From NCBI GenBank assembly GCA_019634795.1, contig JAHCAR010000001.1:62001-126000 (forward strand): a stretch of DNA of 64,000 nucleotides. Reading direction: 5' to 3'. This stretch comes from Dokdonella sp. GTDB taxonomy: Bacteria; Pseudomonadota; Gammaproteobacteria; Xanthomonadales; Rhodanobacteraceae. The position numbers and the translations under genes were made by a program. The number at the start of each line of letters is the position of its first letter. Position 1 is the first letter of the stretch. A model generated the notes under the pieces. The model was given only the letters and a program-made list of their open reading frames with translations. It had not been told where the DNA came from and searched no databases. Positions 29,082 through 37,846 of this stretch are shown piece after piece.

Positions 29082-29216
29082 ATACGCCGGAATCGGGCGC
29101 CGGATCCGGCCGGCACCTGCGGCAATGGCTTCCGGAGACGGCCATTCGTGGCCCGGCACGTTGCGATACGCGGCCGGGTCGTGGAGCATAGCGGCCCCGC
29201 CGAGACCAGCGACCCG

Positions 29217-29768
29217 ATGAGCCACGAATCCGATTCCGTAGACGCGCGTCTCGAGCAGGTCCTGCGCGATTTCGGAGCGCGTCTGGGCGTGCTGATGCGC
29301 AGCTATCGCCTTGATCGGCATGGGATTGATCCCGATGACGTCGAGCAGGAGGTGCGCATCCGCCTGTGGAAGGCGATTTCGCGTGACCGCTCCGGGGCCT
29401 TTCATGCGTCTTATGTGCAAAGGGTGGTTGCGACCACCGTGATCGACGCGCTGCGCAGGTCCGAAGTACGGGCTGCGGAGCCGTTGCCCGAGGATGACGG
29501 CGAACCCGGCCAGCTGGCCGAATCCGGCGTCTCCCCCGAGCAGTCGGCCACGGATGACGAGCGCATGAGCGGTCTGCAGCGCTGCCTGGCGGAGATACCC
29601 GAACGCCGGCGCCTGCCAATCACCTTGCATCTGCAGGGATTTTCGCTGCAGGAAATCGCCGACGTGGTCGGAACTTCGGCCGAGGCGGCAAGAAAACTGG
29701 TCACCCGCGGCCTCGATGGCCTGAAGTCGCGGCTGCGGGAATTGGGATACGGTGAATTCGATGACTGA
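29217..29768 (+). CDS. RNA polymerase sigma-70 family factor
   Basis: 183 aa. Region 2 (IDPDDVEQEVRIRLWKAISR, SYVQRVVATTVIDALRRSE) and region 4 (CLAEIPERRRLPITLHLQGF, LQEIADVVGTSAEAARKLVTRGLDGLKSRL) are clear. The ATG before SHESDSVDAR is chosen; the frame is open to 29148. It overlaps the next gene by 8 bases, indicating coupled expression with a likely regulator. Confidence 0.88.
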   Translation: MSHESDSVDARLEQVLRDFGARLGVLMRSYRLDRHGIDPDDVEQEVRIRLWKAISRDRSGAFHASYVQRVVATTVIDALRRSEVRAAEPLPEDDGEPGQLAESGVSPEQSATDDERMSGLQRCLAEIPERRRLPITLHLQGFSLQEIADVVGTSAEAARKLVTRGLDGLKSRLRELGYGEFDD

Positions 29769-30303
29769 GCGCAACCTCTCAACGCTGTACCGTCGCATGC
29801 TCGTCGAAGCGGCTTCGGGTCCGGCTGGCCTGCTCGATGCCGATACCCTGGTGGCGGCCTCCGCGGGCACGCTCAAGGGCGATCGGCGCAATGAAGTCGC
29901 GGCGCGTCTTTCACGTTCGCCGGTGCAGACCGATCTGGTCCGCCTGTTGCGCGAACTCGCGCCGCAGTCGGCGGCGCTGGCGGCGACCGTGGCCGAGCGC
30001 CAGGGCCATTCGCACCTGCGCGACGCTCGCGAGCATCGTCGCGGCCATGCAGCACGACGGCATGCTCGGCGCCTGCGCTGGGTCGGATTGGCGGCCTGCC
30101 TGTCGCTGGTCGTCGGCGCGGTCTACTGGCAGACCGGCATCGACAAGTCGGACCGCTCGGGATCGCAGCTGACCGCGCATACGCAAGCCCGGCCGGATCG
30201 CATCTTCACGAGCCAGGACCGCATCTTCAGCATGAACGACGATCGCGTCGTGCAGCAGGCCGCTGCGGACGGCGTGTTCCAGTCGGATTTCAACGGCGGC
30301 TAG
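29761..30303 (+). CDS. Membrane protein coupled to sigma factor (candidate anti-sigma)
   Basis: 180 aa. A cytoplasmic region of about 105 residues, basic stretch (REHRRGHAARRHARRLRW), one membrane helix (VGLAACLSLVVGAVYW, about 108-123) and a short polar periplasmic tail of about 55 residues. No zinc-binding anti-sigma motif. Overlap with the sigma gene and the topology suggest an anti-sigma role; sequence alone does not prove it. A bidirectional-looking terminator follows. Confidence 0.65.
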   Translation: MTERNLSTLYRRMLVEAASGPAGLLDADTLVAASAGTLKGDRRNEVAARLSRSPVQTDLVRLLRELAPQSAALAATVAERQGHSHLRDAREHRRGHAARRHARRLRWVGLAACLSLVVGAVYWQTGIDKSDRSGSQLTAHTQARPDRIFTSQDRIFSMNDDRVVQQAAADGVFQSDFNGG

Positions 30304-30328
30304 GACTCGACCTGCCGCGAACAAGCTC

Positions 30329-30356
30329 AACGCCCGGCCTGGCCGGGCGTTTTTCG
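30329..30356. terminator. Rho-independent terminator between convergent genes
   Basis: AACGCCCGGCC-TGGCCGGGCGTTTTT: near-perfect stem followed by T residues on the plus strand. The A residues on the other side are few, so it mainly ends plus-strand transcription from the sigma pair, just before the prfC stop. Confidence 0.85.
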
Positions 30357-30358
30357 TT

Positions 30359-31960
30359 TCAGGCCTGGACCGCGCTGGCATGCTCGCGGGTCGCCGCGAA
30401 GCGCACGTCGGGCCAGCGCTCCTCGGTCAGCTGCAGGTTGACCCGTGATGGCGCGAGATAGACCAGTTCGCCGGCCGCGTCGATGGCCAGGTTCTGTGCA
30501 GCCTTTTCGCGGAACTCCTCGAGCTTCTTCGCATTCGCGCAGTGCACCCAGCGCGCGGTGACCACCCCGACATTCTCGAACGCGCACTCGACCCCGTATT
30601 CGTCCTTCAGGCGATAGGCGACCACGTCGAACTGCAGCACGCCGACCGCGCCGAGGATCAGATCGTTCGACATCAGTGGCCGGAAGAACTGGGTGGCGCC
30701 TTCTTCGGACAGCTGCGCGAGGCCCTTCTGCAGCTGTTTCATCTTCAGCGGATCCTTCAGGCGCGCGCGACGGAACAGTTCGGGCGCGAAGTTCGGGATG
30801 CCGGTGAAGCTCAGCAGCTCGCCTTCGGAGAAGGTGTCGCCGATCGAGATCGTGCCGTGGTTGTGGATGCCGATCACGTCGCCGGCAAAGGCCTGGTCGA
30901 CGATCTCGCGATCCGACGCCATGAAGCTCAGCGCGTTGGCCAGTTTCATTTCCTTGCCGGTGCGTGCGTGCAGGGCCTTCATGCCGCCGCTGAAGGTGCC
31001 CGAGCAGATGCGCATGAAGGCGACCCGGTCACGGTGCATCGGGTCCATGTTGGCCTGGATCTTGAACACGAAACCGCTCATGCGCGGCTCGTCGGCGCTG
31101 ACCGTGCGCGTCGTCGTTTCGTGCGATTTCGGCGGCGGCGCATGTTCGACGAAGAAATCGAGCAGCAGCTGCACACCGAAGTTGTTGACCGCGGAGCCGA
31201 AGAATACCGGGGTCAGCTGGCCGGCCAGATACTCCTCCTGCGAGAACGCGTGCGAGGCGCCGCGCACGAGCTCGAGTTCGTCGTTTAGCTCGCCCCAGGC
31301 TTCGTCACCGATGCGCGCGCGCAGGGCCGGGTCGTCGAGGCCCTTGAAGATGGTCGAGTCCTGACGGGTGAAGTTCTTCCCGGGCTCGAAGATATGCACC
31401 TCGTCGAGCAGCAGGTGGTAGACGCCCTTCAGGCGCGAACCCATGCCGATCGGCCAGGTGATCGGCGTGCAGGCGATGCCGAGCACCGATTCGACCTCGT
31501 CGAGCAGCTCGATCGGCGCGCGGCCTTCGCGATCGAGCTTGTTGATGAAGGTCATGATCGGCGTGTCGCGCAGGCGGCAGACCTCCATCAGCTTGATCGT
31601 GCGTTCCTCGACGCCCTTGGCGCAGTCGATCACCATCAGCGCCGAATCGACCGCGGTCAGCACGCGGTAGGTGTCCTCGGAGAAGTCGGCGTGGCCCGGC
31701 GTGTCGAGCAGGTTGACGACCTTGCCCGAGTACGGGAACTGCATGACCGAGCTGGTCACCGAGATGCCGCGTTCCTTCTCCAGCGCCATCCAGTCCGAGG
31801 TCGCGTGGCGGGCGGCCTTGCGCGACTTGACCGAACCGGCCATCTGGATCGCTCCGCCGAACAGCAGCAGCTTTTCGGTCAGGGTGGTCTTGCCCGCGTC
31901 GGGGTGGGAAATGATCGCGAAGGTGCGCCGTCGGCGCATTTCGCTGACTGGATTGCTCAT
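30359..31960 (-). CDS. prfC: Peptide chain release factor 3
   Basis: 533 aa, full length. A translational GTPase that removes RF1/RF2 from the ribosome after peptide release. G1 is [21 protein letters not shown]3 is [15 protein letters not shown]4 is FINKLDREG, and the RF3-specific C-terminal half ([20 protein letters not shown]) is present. Monocistronic, convergent with the sigma pair. Start before [15 protein letters not shown]. Confidence 0.97.
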   Translation of the reverse strand: MSNPVSEMRRRRTFAIISHPDAGKTTLTEKLLLFGGAIQMAGSVKSRKAARHATSDWMALEKERGISVTSSVMQFPYSGKVVNLLDTPGHADFSEDTYRVLTAVDSALMVIDCAKGVEERTIKLMEVCRLRDTPIMTFINKLDREGRAPIELLDEVESVLGIACTPITWPIGMGSRLKGVYHLLLDEVHIFEPGKNFTRQDSTIFKGLDDPALRARIGDEAWGELNDELELVRGASHAFSQEEYLAGQLTPVFFGSAVNNFGVQLLLDFFVEHAPPPKSHETTTRTVSADEPRMSGFVFKIQANMDPMHRDRVAFMRICSGTFSGGMKALHARTGKEMKLANALSFMASDREIVDQAFAGDVIGIHNHGTISIGDTFSEGELLSFTGIPNFAPELFRRARLKDPLKMKQLQKGLAQLSEEGATQFFRPLMSNDLILGAVGVLQFDVVAYRLKDEYGVECAFENVGVVTARWVHCANAKKLEEFREKAAQNLAIDAAGELVYLAPSRVNLQLTEERWPDVRFAATREHASAVQA

Positions 31961-32091
31961 GCGATAGCCTGGAACTGCCGCGACCGACGGTTTCGGTGGC
32001 GTGCGGGGCGCGCATTGTACGCGAGCCCGGCGTTCGCTTCAGGTGGCTGGCCCGCAGCCTAGCTGCACGGACGGCGCCCGGGCGCTGCCGC

Positions 32092-32997
32092 TCAGTCGCG
32101 ACGGATCGTGATGTCGCCGCTGAAGGTTTCGATGTTGACCCGGGTATTGCCGTCGCCGATGGTCGCGTCGAGCGAACGCCCGGGCCCGTGCTCGGGTTCC
32201 TCGACCGTGCCGAAGTCGCTGCGGATGCGCCCACTGAAGGTCTCCGCCTCGATATGCGCGGACACGTCCGCCGGCAGATCGACGCCGACGTCGCCGCTCA
32301 TGGTTTCGGCGTCGAGGCGGGCATCCGTCACCGGCTTGCCGCGCAGGACGATGTCGCCCGACACCGAGCTTCCGGAAAATTCGCGATAGCTGTCCGAGCT
32401 CGCGGTGATGTTGCCCGAGACCGTCTCGAGCTTCATGCGCTCGCGGTTCGCGCGCAGCTCGATATCGCCGGATACCGTGTCGACGTGCGCGCGCTTGCCC
32501 GGCCCGCTCAGTTCGATCGTGCCCGAGATGCTGCCCACCTCGAGTTCCTCGGCGACGCTGTCGAGGCGGATCTTGCCGCTGACGCTGCTGACGTCGAGCC
32601 GGCTTCCGCCGGTTCCGGTCACCGAGATATCGGCGCTGACCGTTTCGATGGTCAGCTCGGCATCGCGCGGAACGCGAATGTCGAGGATCGAATCCTCCAT
32701 GCGTGAACTCGAGCCCCAGTCGAACCAGCCCGACTTTTCCGGGCCCTCGACCTTGATGTCGAGCCGCGAGCCGCCGCCGGTCACGCTGAGGCCCTTGCTG
32801 CCGCTGCCGAGCGTGCCGGTGATCTCGACCCTGGCCTGGTCCCAGGCGCTGACCGTGACCGAGCCGCGCACGTTGCTGATGTCGATGTGCGCCGTGGCAT
32901 CGACCGAGCGGCTTTCGTTGATCGGAGTGCCGGCGAAGGCCGGCAGGCTGCCCAGCAACAGCGCGAAGGACAGCAGGGTTGGGGTCGTCAGTTTCAT
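32092..32997 (-). CDS. Exported DUF4097-type beta-helical protein
   Basis: 301 aa. Signal peptide (LLSFALLLGSLPAFAG), then a repetitive beta-strand protein whose repeats alternate short strands with S-G-D/I turns (LETVSGNITASSD, VDTVSGDIELRAN, AETMSGDVGVDL, IETFSGDITIRRD). This is the pattern of the DUF4097 family, which is usually encoded with sigma/anti-sigma pairs as here. It begins 9 bp after the anti-sigma stop. Function unknown; likely a surface or periplasmic output or sensor of that system. Confidence 0.85.
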   Translation of the reverse strand: MKLTTPTLLSFALLLGSLPAFAGTPINESRSVDATAHIDISNVRGSVTVSAWDQARVEITGTLGSGSKGLSVTGGGSRLDIKVEGPEKSGWFDWGSSSRMEDSILDIRVPRDAELTIETVSADISVTGTGGSRLDVSSVSGKIRLDSVAEELEVGSISGTIELSGPGKRAHVDTVSGDIELRANRERMKLETVSGNITASSDSYREFSGSSVSGDIVLRGKPVTDARLDAETMSGDVGVDLPADVSAHIEAETFSGRIRSDFGTVEEPEHGPGRSLDATIGDGNTRVNIETFSGDITIRRD

Positions 32998-33006
32998 CGT
33001 GGATCC

Positions 33007-33477
33007 TTATCCGGCATTGATGCCGAGGCGGGCAAGCTTGCGCCGCTGCGCATGCGTGCGGTTGATCAGGCCGACCAGGAAAACCGCATCGGGTCGCTGC
33101 TGCAGGGCCTGTTCGAGTTCTTCGCTGGCCGAATCGATGACGACCTCGGCGCCAGCCAGGCGCGGATCGCCGGAGCTGGCCAGCTCGCGTGCCCGTTCGA
33201 TCTGTTCGCTCACCGAAGGGCCATCGCGAAGGCTGGCCATGGCCGTGTCGTCGACGGCTGCCTGATGGTGCTGGACCAGCGAGAACAGCCCGGCGCTGAG
33301 GGCCACGGCGATGCCGGCGGCCAGCGCCAGCGGCATCCAGGCGCGTCGCCGAGCGGGTGCGGCCGGCTGTTCGGATCCGGCCGCGAGGCGATGCGCGATC
33401 TGCGGCCAGAGGTCGCGTTGCGGTTCACGCGACACGCGCAGTTCGCGCAGTTCGCGGCGCAGTTCGAAGTCAGTCAT
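33007..33477 (-). CDS. Putative anti-sigma factor (membrane)
   Basis: 156 aa. Cytoplasmic segment of about 45 residues, one helix (WMPLALAAGIAVALSAGLFSLV), periplasmic helical tail. The ATG at 33477 overlaps the sigma-factor stop by 8 bases. No zinc-binding motif. Same arrangement as the pair at 4014-5137. Confidence 0.72.
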   Translation of the reverse strand: MTDFELRRELRELRVSREPQRDLWPQIAHRLAAGSEQPAAPARRRAWMPLALAAGIAVALSAGLFSLVQHHQAAVDDTAMASLRDGPSVSEQIERARELASSGDPRLAGAEVVIDSASEELEQALQQRPDAVFLVGLINRTHAQRRKLARLGINAG

Positions 33478-34054
33478 GCTGTTCTCCCAGGACCCGCCGG
33501 AGCAATCCGCGGGCCCGATGCAGTTGCGCCTTGGACGATCCGACCGCCATGCCGAGTTCGCGGCCGATTTCCTCGTGCTTCCAGCCTTCGATGTCATGCA
33601 GGACGAGGACGGCGCGCGCGCGCGGCGGCAGGCTGGCGACGGCGCGTTCGAGGTCGGCGCGTTCGCCGGCACAGAACGGACGGTCCGGCTCGCTGGCGGC
33701 CTCGAGGGTCGCGTCGTCGGCCGCTTCCTCGGGATCGTGGCGACGCAGGTCCATCAGGGCGACGTTGACCGCGAGACGGTGCAGCCAGGTCGTAAAGGCG
33801 CTTTCGAAACGGAAACTCGACAGCTTCTGCCAGGCGCGCACGAAGGCTTCCTGGGTCAGTTCATCGGCACGCGCGGAATTCATTCCGGAGAGGCGCCAGA
33901 CGGCACCGTGCACGCGACCGGCGTGGCGCCGGTACAGCTGTTCGAACGCGCCCATGTCGCCCGCCGCGGCACGCCGGACCAGTTCGCTATCCTCGGTCTC
34001 GGTCCGCGGTGCGTCGATCATCGGCAAGGGCATGGCAAGGCAGGCTGCGCTCAT
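33470..34054 (-). CDS. ECF-type RNA polymerase sigma-70 factor
   Basis: 194 aa. Region 2 (ELVRRAAAGDMGAFEQLYRRH, ADELTQEAFVRAWQKLSSFR, AFTTWLHRLAVNVALMDLRR) and region 4 (AVASLPPRARAVLVLHDIEG, HEEIGRELGMAVGSSKAQLHRARGLL) are textbook ECF. Heads an operon with the anti-sigma and DUF4097 genes. Later in-frame ATGs (34033, 34021) are alternatives since no start has a strong ribosome binding site. Confidence 0.92.
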   Translation of the reverse strand: MSAACLAMPLPMIDAPRTETEDSELVRRAAAGDMGAFEQLYRRHAGRVHGAVWRLSGMNSARADELTQEAFVRAWQKLSSFRFESAFTTWLHRLAVNVALMDLRRHDPEEAADDATLEAASEPDRPFCAGERADLERAVASLPPRARAVLVLHDIEGWKHEEIGRELGMAVGSSKAQLHRARGLLRRVLGEQHD

Positions 34055-34116
34055 AGTGCCAGCTTGGATGCCGGTCGGCAGCGGGAGGTTTAAAAGCGGC
34101 CCGTGCAGGGCATGTC

Positions 34117-34147
34117 CGATCGGGTCTGCATCAGGCAGACCCGATCG
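34117..34147 (-). terminator. Stem-loop after pckG
   Basis: Perfect 13-bp stem (CGATCGGGTCTGC and complement) with a 5-nt loop, 50 bp beyond the pckG stop and 63 bp before the sigma gene start. A short T run follows only about 25 nt later on the minus strand. Confidence 0.6.
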
Positions 34148-34196
34148 CCGTCATGGCGGGGGTTCGGCGGCGTTCCTGGCCTCGGCCGCCGCTTGC

Positions 34197-35978
34197 TCAA
34201 GCGCTGGCTGCCCGCGCAACCGGGCGCGATTGCGCCAGTGCCTGGGCGATTCGTCGCTGCTCCTGCCTGAGCCGCTCCGGCAGGCGTGCGCCAAAGCCCT
34301 CGAGGTAGCTGCCGATCGCGTCGACCTCGTTGCGCCAGCCGGCCGCATCGACTTCGAAAAGTTCGCGGATGGCCGACTGGCCCAGGGCGAGGTCGTCGAG
34401 ACGGATGTCGGTCGAATCCGGAACCCGGCCAATCGGTGTTTCGAGGGCGCCGCTGCGGCCTTCGCAACGTCCGATGATCCATTCGAGCACGCGCAGGTTT
34501 TCACCGAAGCCGGGCCACAGGAACTTGCCGTCGGCACCCTTGCGGAACCAGTTGACGTGGAAGATCTTCGGCAGCTTCGCGCCGGCTTTGTCGAACGAAA
34601 GCCAGTGCGCGAAGTAGTCGGCGAAGTTGTAGCCGCAGAACGGTTTCATGGCCATCGAGTCGCGCCGCAGCACGCCGACCGCGCCGGTCGCGGCGGCGGT
34701 GGTTTCCGAACCCATCGCGGCGCCGACGAGGACGCCGTGGGTCCAGTCGCGGGCCTCGAACACGAGCGGAACCAGCGAGGGCCGGCGTCCGCCGAAGACG
34801 ATCGCGCTGATTGGTACGCCTTGCGCCGCCTCGGCCTTCGGCGACCAGCTTGGGCACTGGCTGGCCGCAACCGTGAAGCGCGCATTCGGATGCGCGGCAG
34901 GGCCGCTCGCCGGATCGTAGTCGCGGCCCTGCCAGTCCTTGGCCGGCGTGCCCTCGCGCAGTCCCTCCCACCATGGCTGGTTGTCGGCGGTCACCGCGAC
35001 ATTGGTATAGATGGTGTCGTGCTGGATCGTGGTCAGGGCATTCGGATTGGTCGTGCGGTCGGTGCCCGGGGCCACGCCGAAGAAACCCGCCTCGGGATTG
35101 ATCGCCCAGAGCCGGCCATCCTCGCCGGGCGTCATCCAGCAGATGTCGTCGCCGATCGTCCACACCTTCCAGCCTGCCTTGCGGTAGCTCTCGGGTGGGA
35201 TCAGCATGGCCAGATTGGTCTTGCCGCAGGCCGAAGGAAACGCCGCAGCGATGTAGTGCGTCTCGCCCTCGGGATTCTCGATGCCGACGATCAGCATGTG
35301 CTCGGCCAGCCAGCCTTCGCTGCGCGCCTGCCAGGAGCCGATGCGCAGCGCGTGGCATTTCTTGCCGAGCAGGGCGTTGCCGCCGTAGCCGGAGCCGATC
35401 GACTTGATCGTCAGTTCCTCGGGGAAATGCATGATGAAGCGCTTGTCCGGATCGAGCTCGCCGATCGAATGCAGGCCCTTGACGAAGCGACCCTCGCGCT
35501 CGATTCGGGTCAGCGCCGGCGCGCCCATGCGGGTCATGATGCGCATGTTGGCGACGACATAGGGCGAATCGGTGATCTCGACGCCGCAGCGCGAAAACGG
35601 CGAGTCGATCGGACCCATGCAGTAGGGCACGACGTACATCGTGCGTCCGCGCATGGCGCCGGCGAACAGGGCGTCGACCTTGGCATGCGCTTCGGTCGGG
35701 TCCATCCACGGGTTGTTCGGGCCGGCATCCTCGCGCTCGCGCGTGCAGATGAAGGTCAGGTGCTCGACGCGGGCGACGTCGGTCGGGCTCGAGCGGTGCA
35801 GGGTGCAGCCCGGATGGGTCTCCTGGTTCAGCTCGAGCAGGTCGCCGCTGGCCAGCATGCGCTCCTTGAGCAGGCGGCTTTCGCCGTCGGAACCATTGCA
35901 CCAGTGGATTTCGGCGGGTTGGGTCAGAGCGGCCACTTCCTCGACCCAACGGTTCAAGGATTCCAGCGAACTTGCCAT
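34197..35978 (-). CDS. pckG: Phosphoenolpyruvate carboxykinase (GTP)
   Basis: 593 aa. Converts oxaloacetate and GTP to PEP, the first committed gluconeogenic step. Kinase-1a loop FPSACGKTNLAMLIPPESY, kinase-2 region TIGDDICWMTPGEDGRLWAI, NPEAGFFGVAPGTD, and RRDSMAMKPFCGYNFADYF identify the GTP-dependent form rather than the ATP form. RBS AAGGAAAAC precedes the ATG, after a GC hairpin at 35995-36010. With ppsA at 54.6 kb the window encodes two routes to PEP. Confidence 0.97.
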   Translation of the reverse strand: MASSLESLNRWVEEVAALTQPAEIHWCNGSDGESRLLKERMLASGDLLELNQETHPGCTLHRSSPTDVARVEHLTFICTREREDAGPNNPWMDPTEAHAKVDALFAGAMRGRTMYVVPYCMGPIDSPFSRCGVEITDSPYVVANMRIMTRMGAPALTRIEREGRFVKGLHSIGELDPDKRFIMHFPEELTIKSIGSGYGGNALLGKKCHALRIGSWQARSEGWLAEHMLIVGIENPEGETHYIAAAFPSACGKTNLAMLIPPESYRKAGWKVWTIGDDICWMTPGEDGRLWAINPEAGFFGVAPGTDRTTNPNALTTIQHDTIYTNVAVTADNQPWWEGLREGTPAKDWQGRDYDPASGPAAHPNARFTVAASQCPSWSPKAEAAQGVPISAIVFGGRRPSLVPLVFEARDWTHGVLVGAAMGSETTAAATGAVGVLRRDSMAMKPFCGYNFADYFAHWLSFDKAGAKLPKIFHVNWFRKGADGKFLWPGFGENLRVLEWIIGRCEGRSGALETPIGRVPDSTDIRLDDLALGQSAIRELFEVDAAGWRNEVDAIGSYLEGFGARLPERLRQEQRRIAQALAQSRPVARAASA

Positions 35979-36089
35979 GTTTTCCTTATTCGCGGGCCGG
36001 GACCCGCGTTCATGAATGTAGGGTCAGCGACGTTAGCGGCAGGGGCTGGCCTTGGCAAGGTCAGCTGCGACATCGGCACGGCCCCGGAA

Positions 36090-36674
36090 TCAGGCCGGAA
36101 TCAGGGTCGCGATGACGTGATCGACATAGGCCTCGTACTCCTCCTGGTCCATGCGCGGCATGCCATGGCTTTGATTGAGCTGGAGAAATCCGCTGTAGGC
36201 GGTATAGGCCAGGCGCGCGCGGTGGGCCGCGGCACGGGCATCGAAACCGGCTTCGCCATAGGCCTGGGTCAGCAGGGCCAGGCGCCGCCGTGAAATGCGC
36301 TCAATGACGGGCTGCACGAGCGGATGATCCGAGGCCTGCAGCAGGGCGGCATAGACCAGATGCGACTGGACCTCGCGGCTGACCCGGTGAAACAGCTCGC
36401 GCAGGCGCTCGTGCGGGTCGGCGATGCGTTCGACGCGGGAAATGACCTCGTCCTCGTCGCGCTGTTCCCAGCGGTCGATGGCGGCCTTGAGCAGGGCCTC
36501 GCGGGTCGGAAAATGCCAGTAGAAGCTGCCCTTGGTCACGCCGAGGGTGCGTGCCAGCGACTCGACGGCGACCGCCGAAACCCCGCCCTCGGCGAGGACG
36601 TGCAGCGCAGCCTGCTCCCAATCCGTCGTCGACAGACGCCCGCGCGGCTCGCTCTTCTCGTGTGTTTCGCCCAT
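36090..36674 (-). CDS. TetR family transcriptional regulator
   Basis: 194 aa. N-terminal helix-turn-helix (ALHVLAEGGVSAVAVESLARTLGVTKGSFYWHFPTREALLKAAIDRW) and a variable helical ligand-binding domain. Start at MGETHEK; the upstream extension to 36740 is not conserved-looking. Divergent from the alpha/beta hydrolase with a 101-bp shared region holding an inverted repeat, so it probably represses that gene and itself. Ligand unknown; a fatty acyl compound is conceivable because fadE lies beyond. Confidence 0.9.
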   Translation of the reverse strand: MGETHEKSEPRGRLSTTDWEQAALHVLAEGGVSAVAVESLARTLGVTKGSFYWHFPTREALLKAAIDRWEQRDEDEVISRVERIADPHERLRELFHRVSREVQSHLVYAALLQASDHPLVQPVIERISRRRLALLTQAYGEAGFDARAAAHRARLAYTAYSGFLQLNQSHGMPRMDQEEYEAYVDHVIATLIPA

Positions 36675-36761
36675 CCCGGCAGTGTGCCGCAGCGGAGACG
36701 GGATGAGAAGCGAGCGTGCGGCGGGGTCCGCGCGGGTCATTGATTTGCGCTGCGGGGCCCT

Positions 36762-36779
36762 CCATACTTGCGCGTATGG
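36762..36779. promoter_or_regulatory. Inverted repeat, candidate TetR-type operator
   Basis: CCATAC-N6-GTATGG, a perfect 6-bp inverted repeat, overlaps the start codon of the hydrolase gene in the region between the divergent TetR and hydrolase genes. Binding here would block its transcription or translation start. Confidence 0.4.
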
Positions 36780-37648
36780 TTATGCAACAGGCCACCTCGA
36801 GTCCACCGTCCCGCGCGACCCGGCTGCCGACCGGTGACGGCGTGTCGCTGGCGCTCGAACAGCATGGCGACGGCCTCGGCGAAGCGGCCGTGTTCGCGCA
36901 CGGCTTCGGCCAGACCCGTGAGGCCTGGTCCGGCTGCGCCGGGCTCACCGCCGCGGCCGGCTGGTCGAGCATTACTTACGACGCGCGCGGACACGGCCAG
37001 AGCAGCTGGCTTGAATCGGGCGATTATTCGGTCGAGCAGCTGATCGGCGACCTGCGTCTGGTGATGTCCTGCTGCGAACGGCCGCCGGTGGTGGTCGGCG
37101 CCTCGATGGGCGGACTGATCGGGATTGCCGCGGCCGGTGCCGATCCCGACTGCTGCCGCGCCCTGGTCCTGGTCGATATCACGCCGCGCTGGGAACCGGC
37201 CGGGGTCGAGCGCATTCTCGAGTTCATGCGCGCCAATCCGCACGGATTCGCCGATTTCGAGGAAGCGGCCGACGCCATTGCCGCCTACCTGCCGCACCGT
37301 ACCCAGCGCAAGTCGCCACAAAGCCTCGGCCGCTTGCTCAGTCCGGGGCCGGACGGGCGCCTGCGCTGGCACTGGGACCCGCGCATGCTCGAACCGATCG
37401 CGGCCGACGGTGCCCGCCATCAGGCCGACCTGCTCGAAGCGGCGACCCGCATCCGCGTGCCGACCCTGCTGATCAGCGGCGCGGCCAGCGACGTCGTTTC
37501 GGAAACCACGATCGGCGAGTTCCTGCAGCTCGTGCCGCATGCCCGCCACGTCGCCGTGCCGCGTGCGACGCACATGGTGGCCGGTGACGAAAATGACCAG
37601 TTTTCCCGGCATGTCCTCGACTTTCTCGGGGGCCTGCCGGCTATTTGA
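36776..37648 (+). CDS. Alpha/beta hydrolase
   Basis: 290 aa. Oxyanion region FAHGFGQTREAW, ITYDARGHGQSSW, nucleophile elbow VVGASMGGLIGIAAAG (Ser near 105), acid in LLISGAASDVVSE and catalytic His in PRATHMVAGDEN. Resembles 2-hydroxymuconate-type and fluoroacetate-type hydrolases; substrate unknown. Start at MVMQQATS (36776) or 36782. Divergent from the TetR gene and followed by fadE. Confidence 0.88.
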   Translation: MVMQQATSSPPSRATRLPTGDGVSLALEQHGDGLGEAAVFAHGFGQTREAWSGCAGLTAAAGWSSITYDARGHGQSSWLESGDYSVEQLIGDLRLVMSCCERPPVVVGASMGGLIGIAAAGADPDCCRALVLVDITPRWEPAGVERILEFMRANPHGFADFEEAADAIAAYLPHRTQRKSPQSLGRLLSPGPDGRLRWHWDPRMLEPIAADGARHQADLLEAATRIRVPTLLISGAASDVVSETTIGEFLQLVPHARHVAVPRATHMVAGDENDQFSRHVLDFLGGLPAI

Positions 37649-37846
37649 CGGCGCCGCAAAAGCGGCGGATCGTTGCTCCGTGCGCAGGCTGCCTGGGCTT
37701 CGCCGGGGCGAGATCGACAATCAGCCAAGACCCGGGCCGCAAGCTCCAATGCGGCAAGGGCGAACAGGCGCCGCGCCACGGGCATGACCGGACCGATCCG
37801 GGCATGCGCGCGGCAGGCGCCAGACAGTTGAAGAGGAGTCATCGAC

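Noticed and set aside
27051..29891. 946-codon open frame on the minus strand
   Set aside because: Antisense shadow of the M48 protease and sigma genes; composition dominated by Arg, Gly, Asp and His with no domain.
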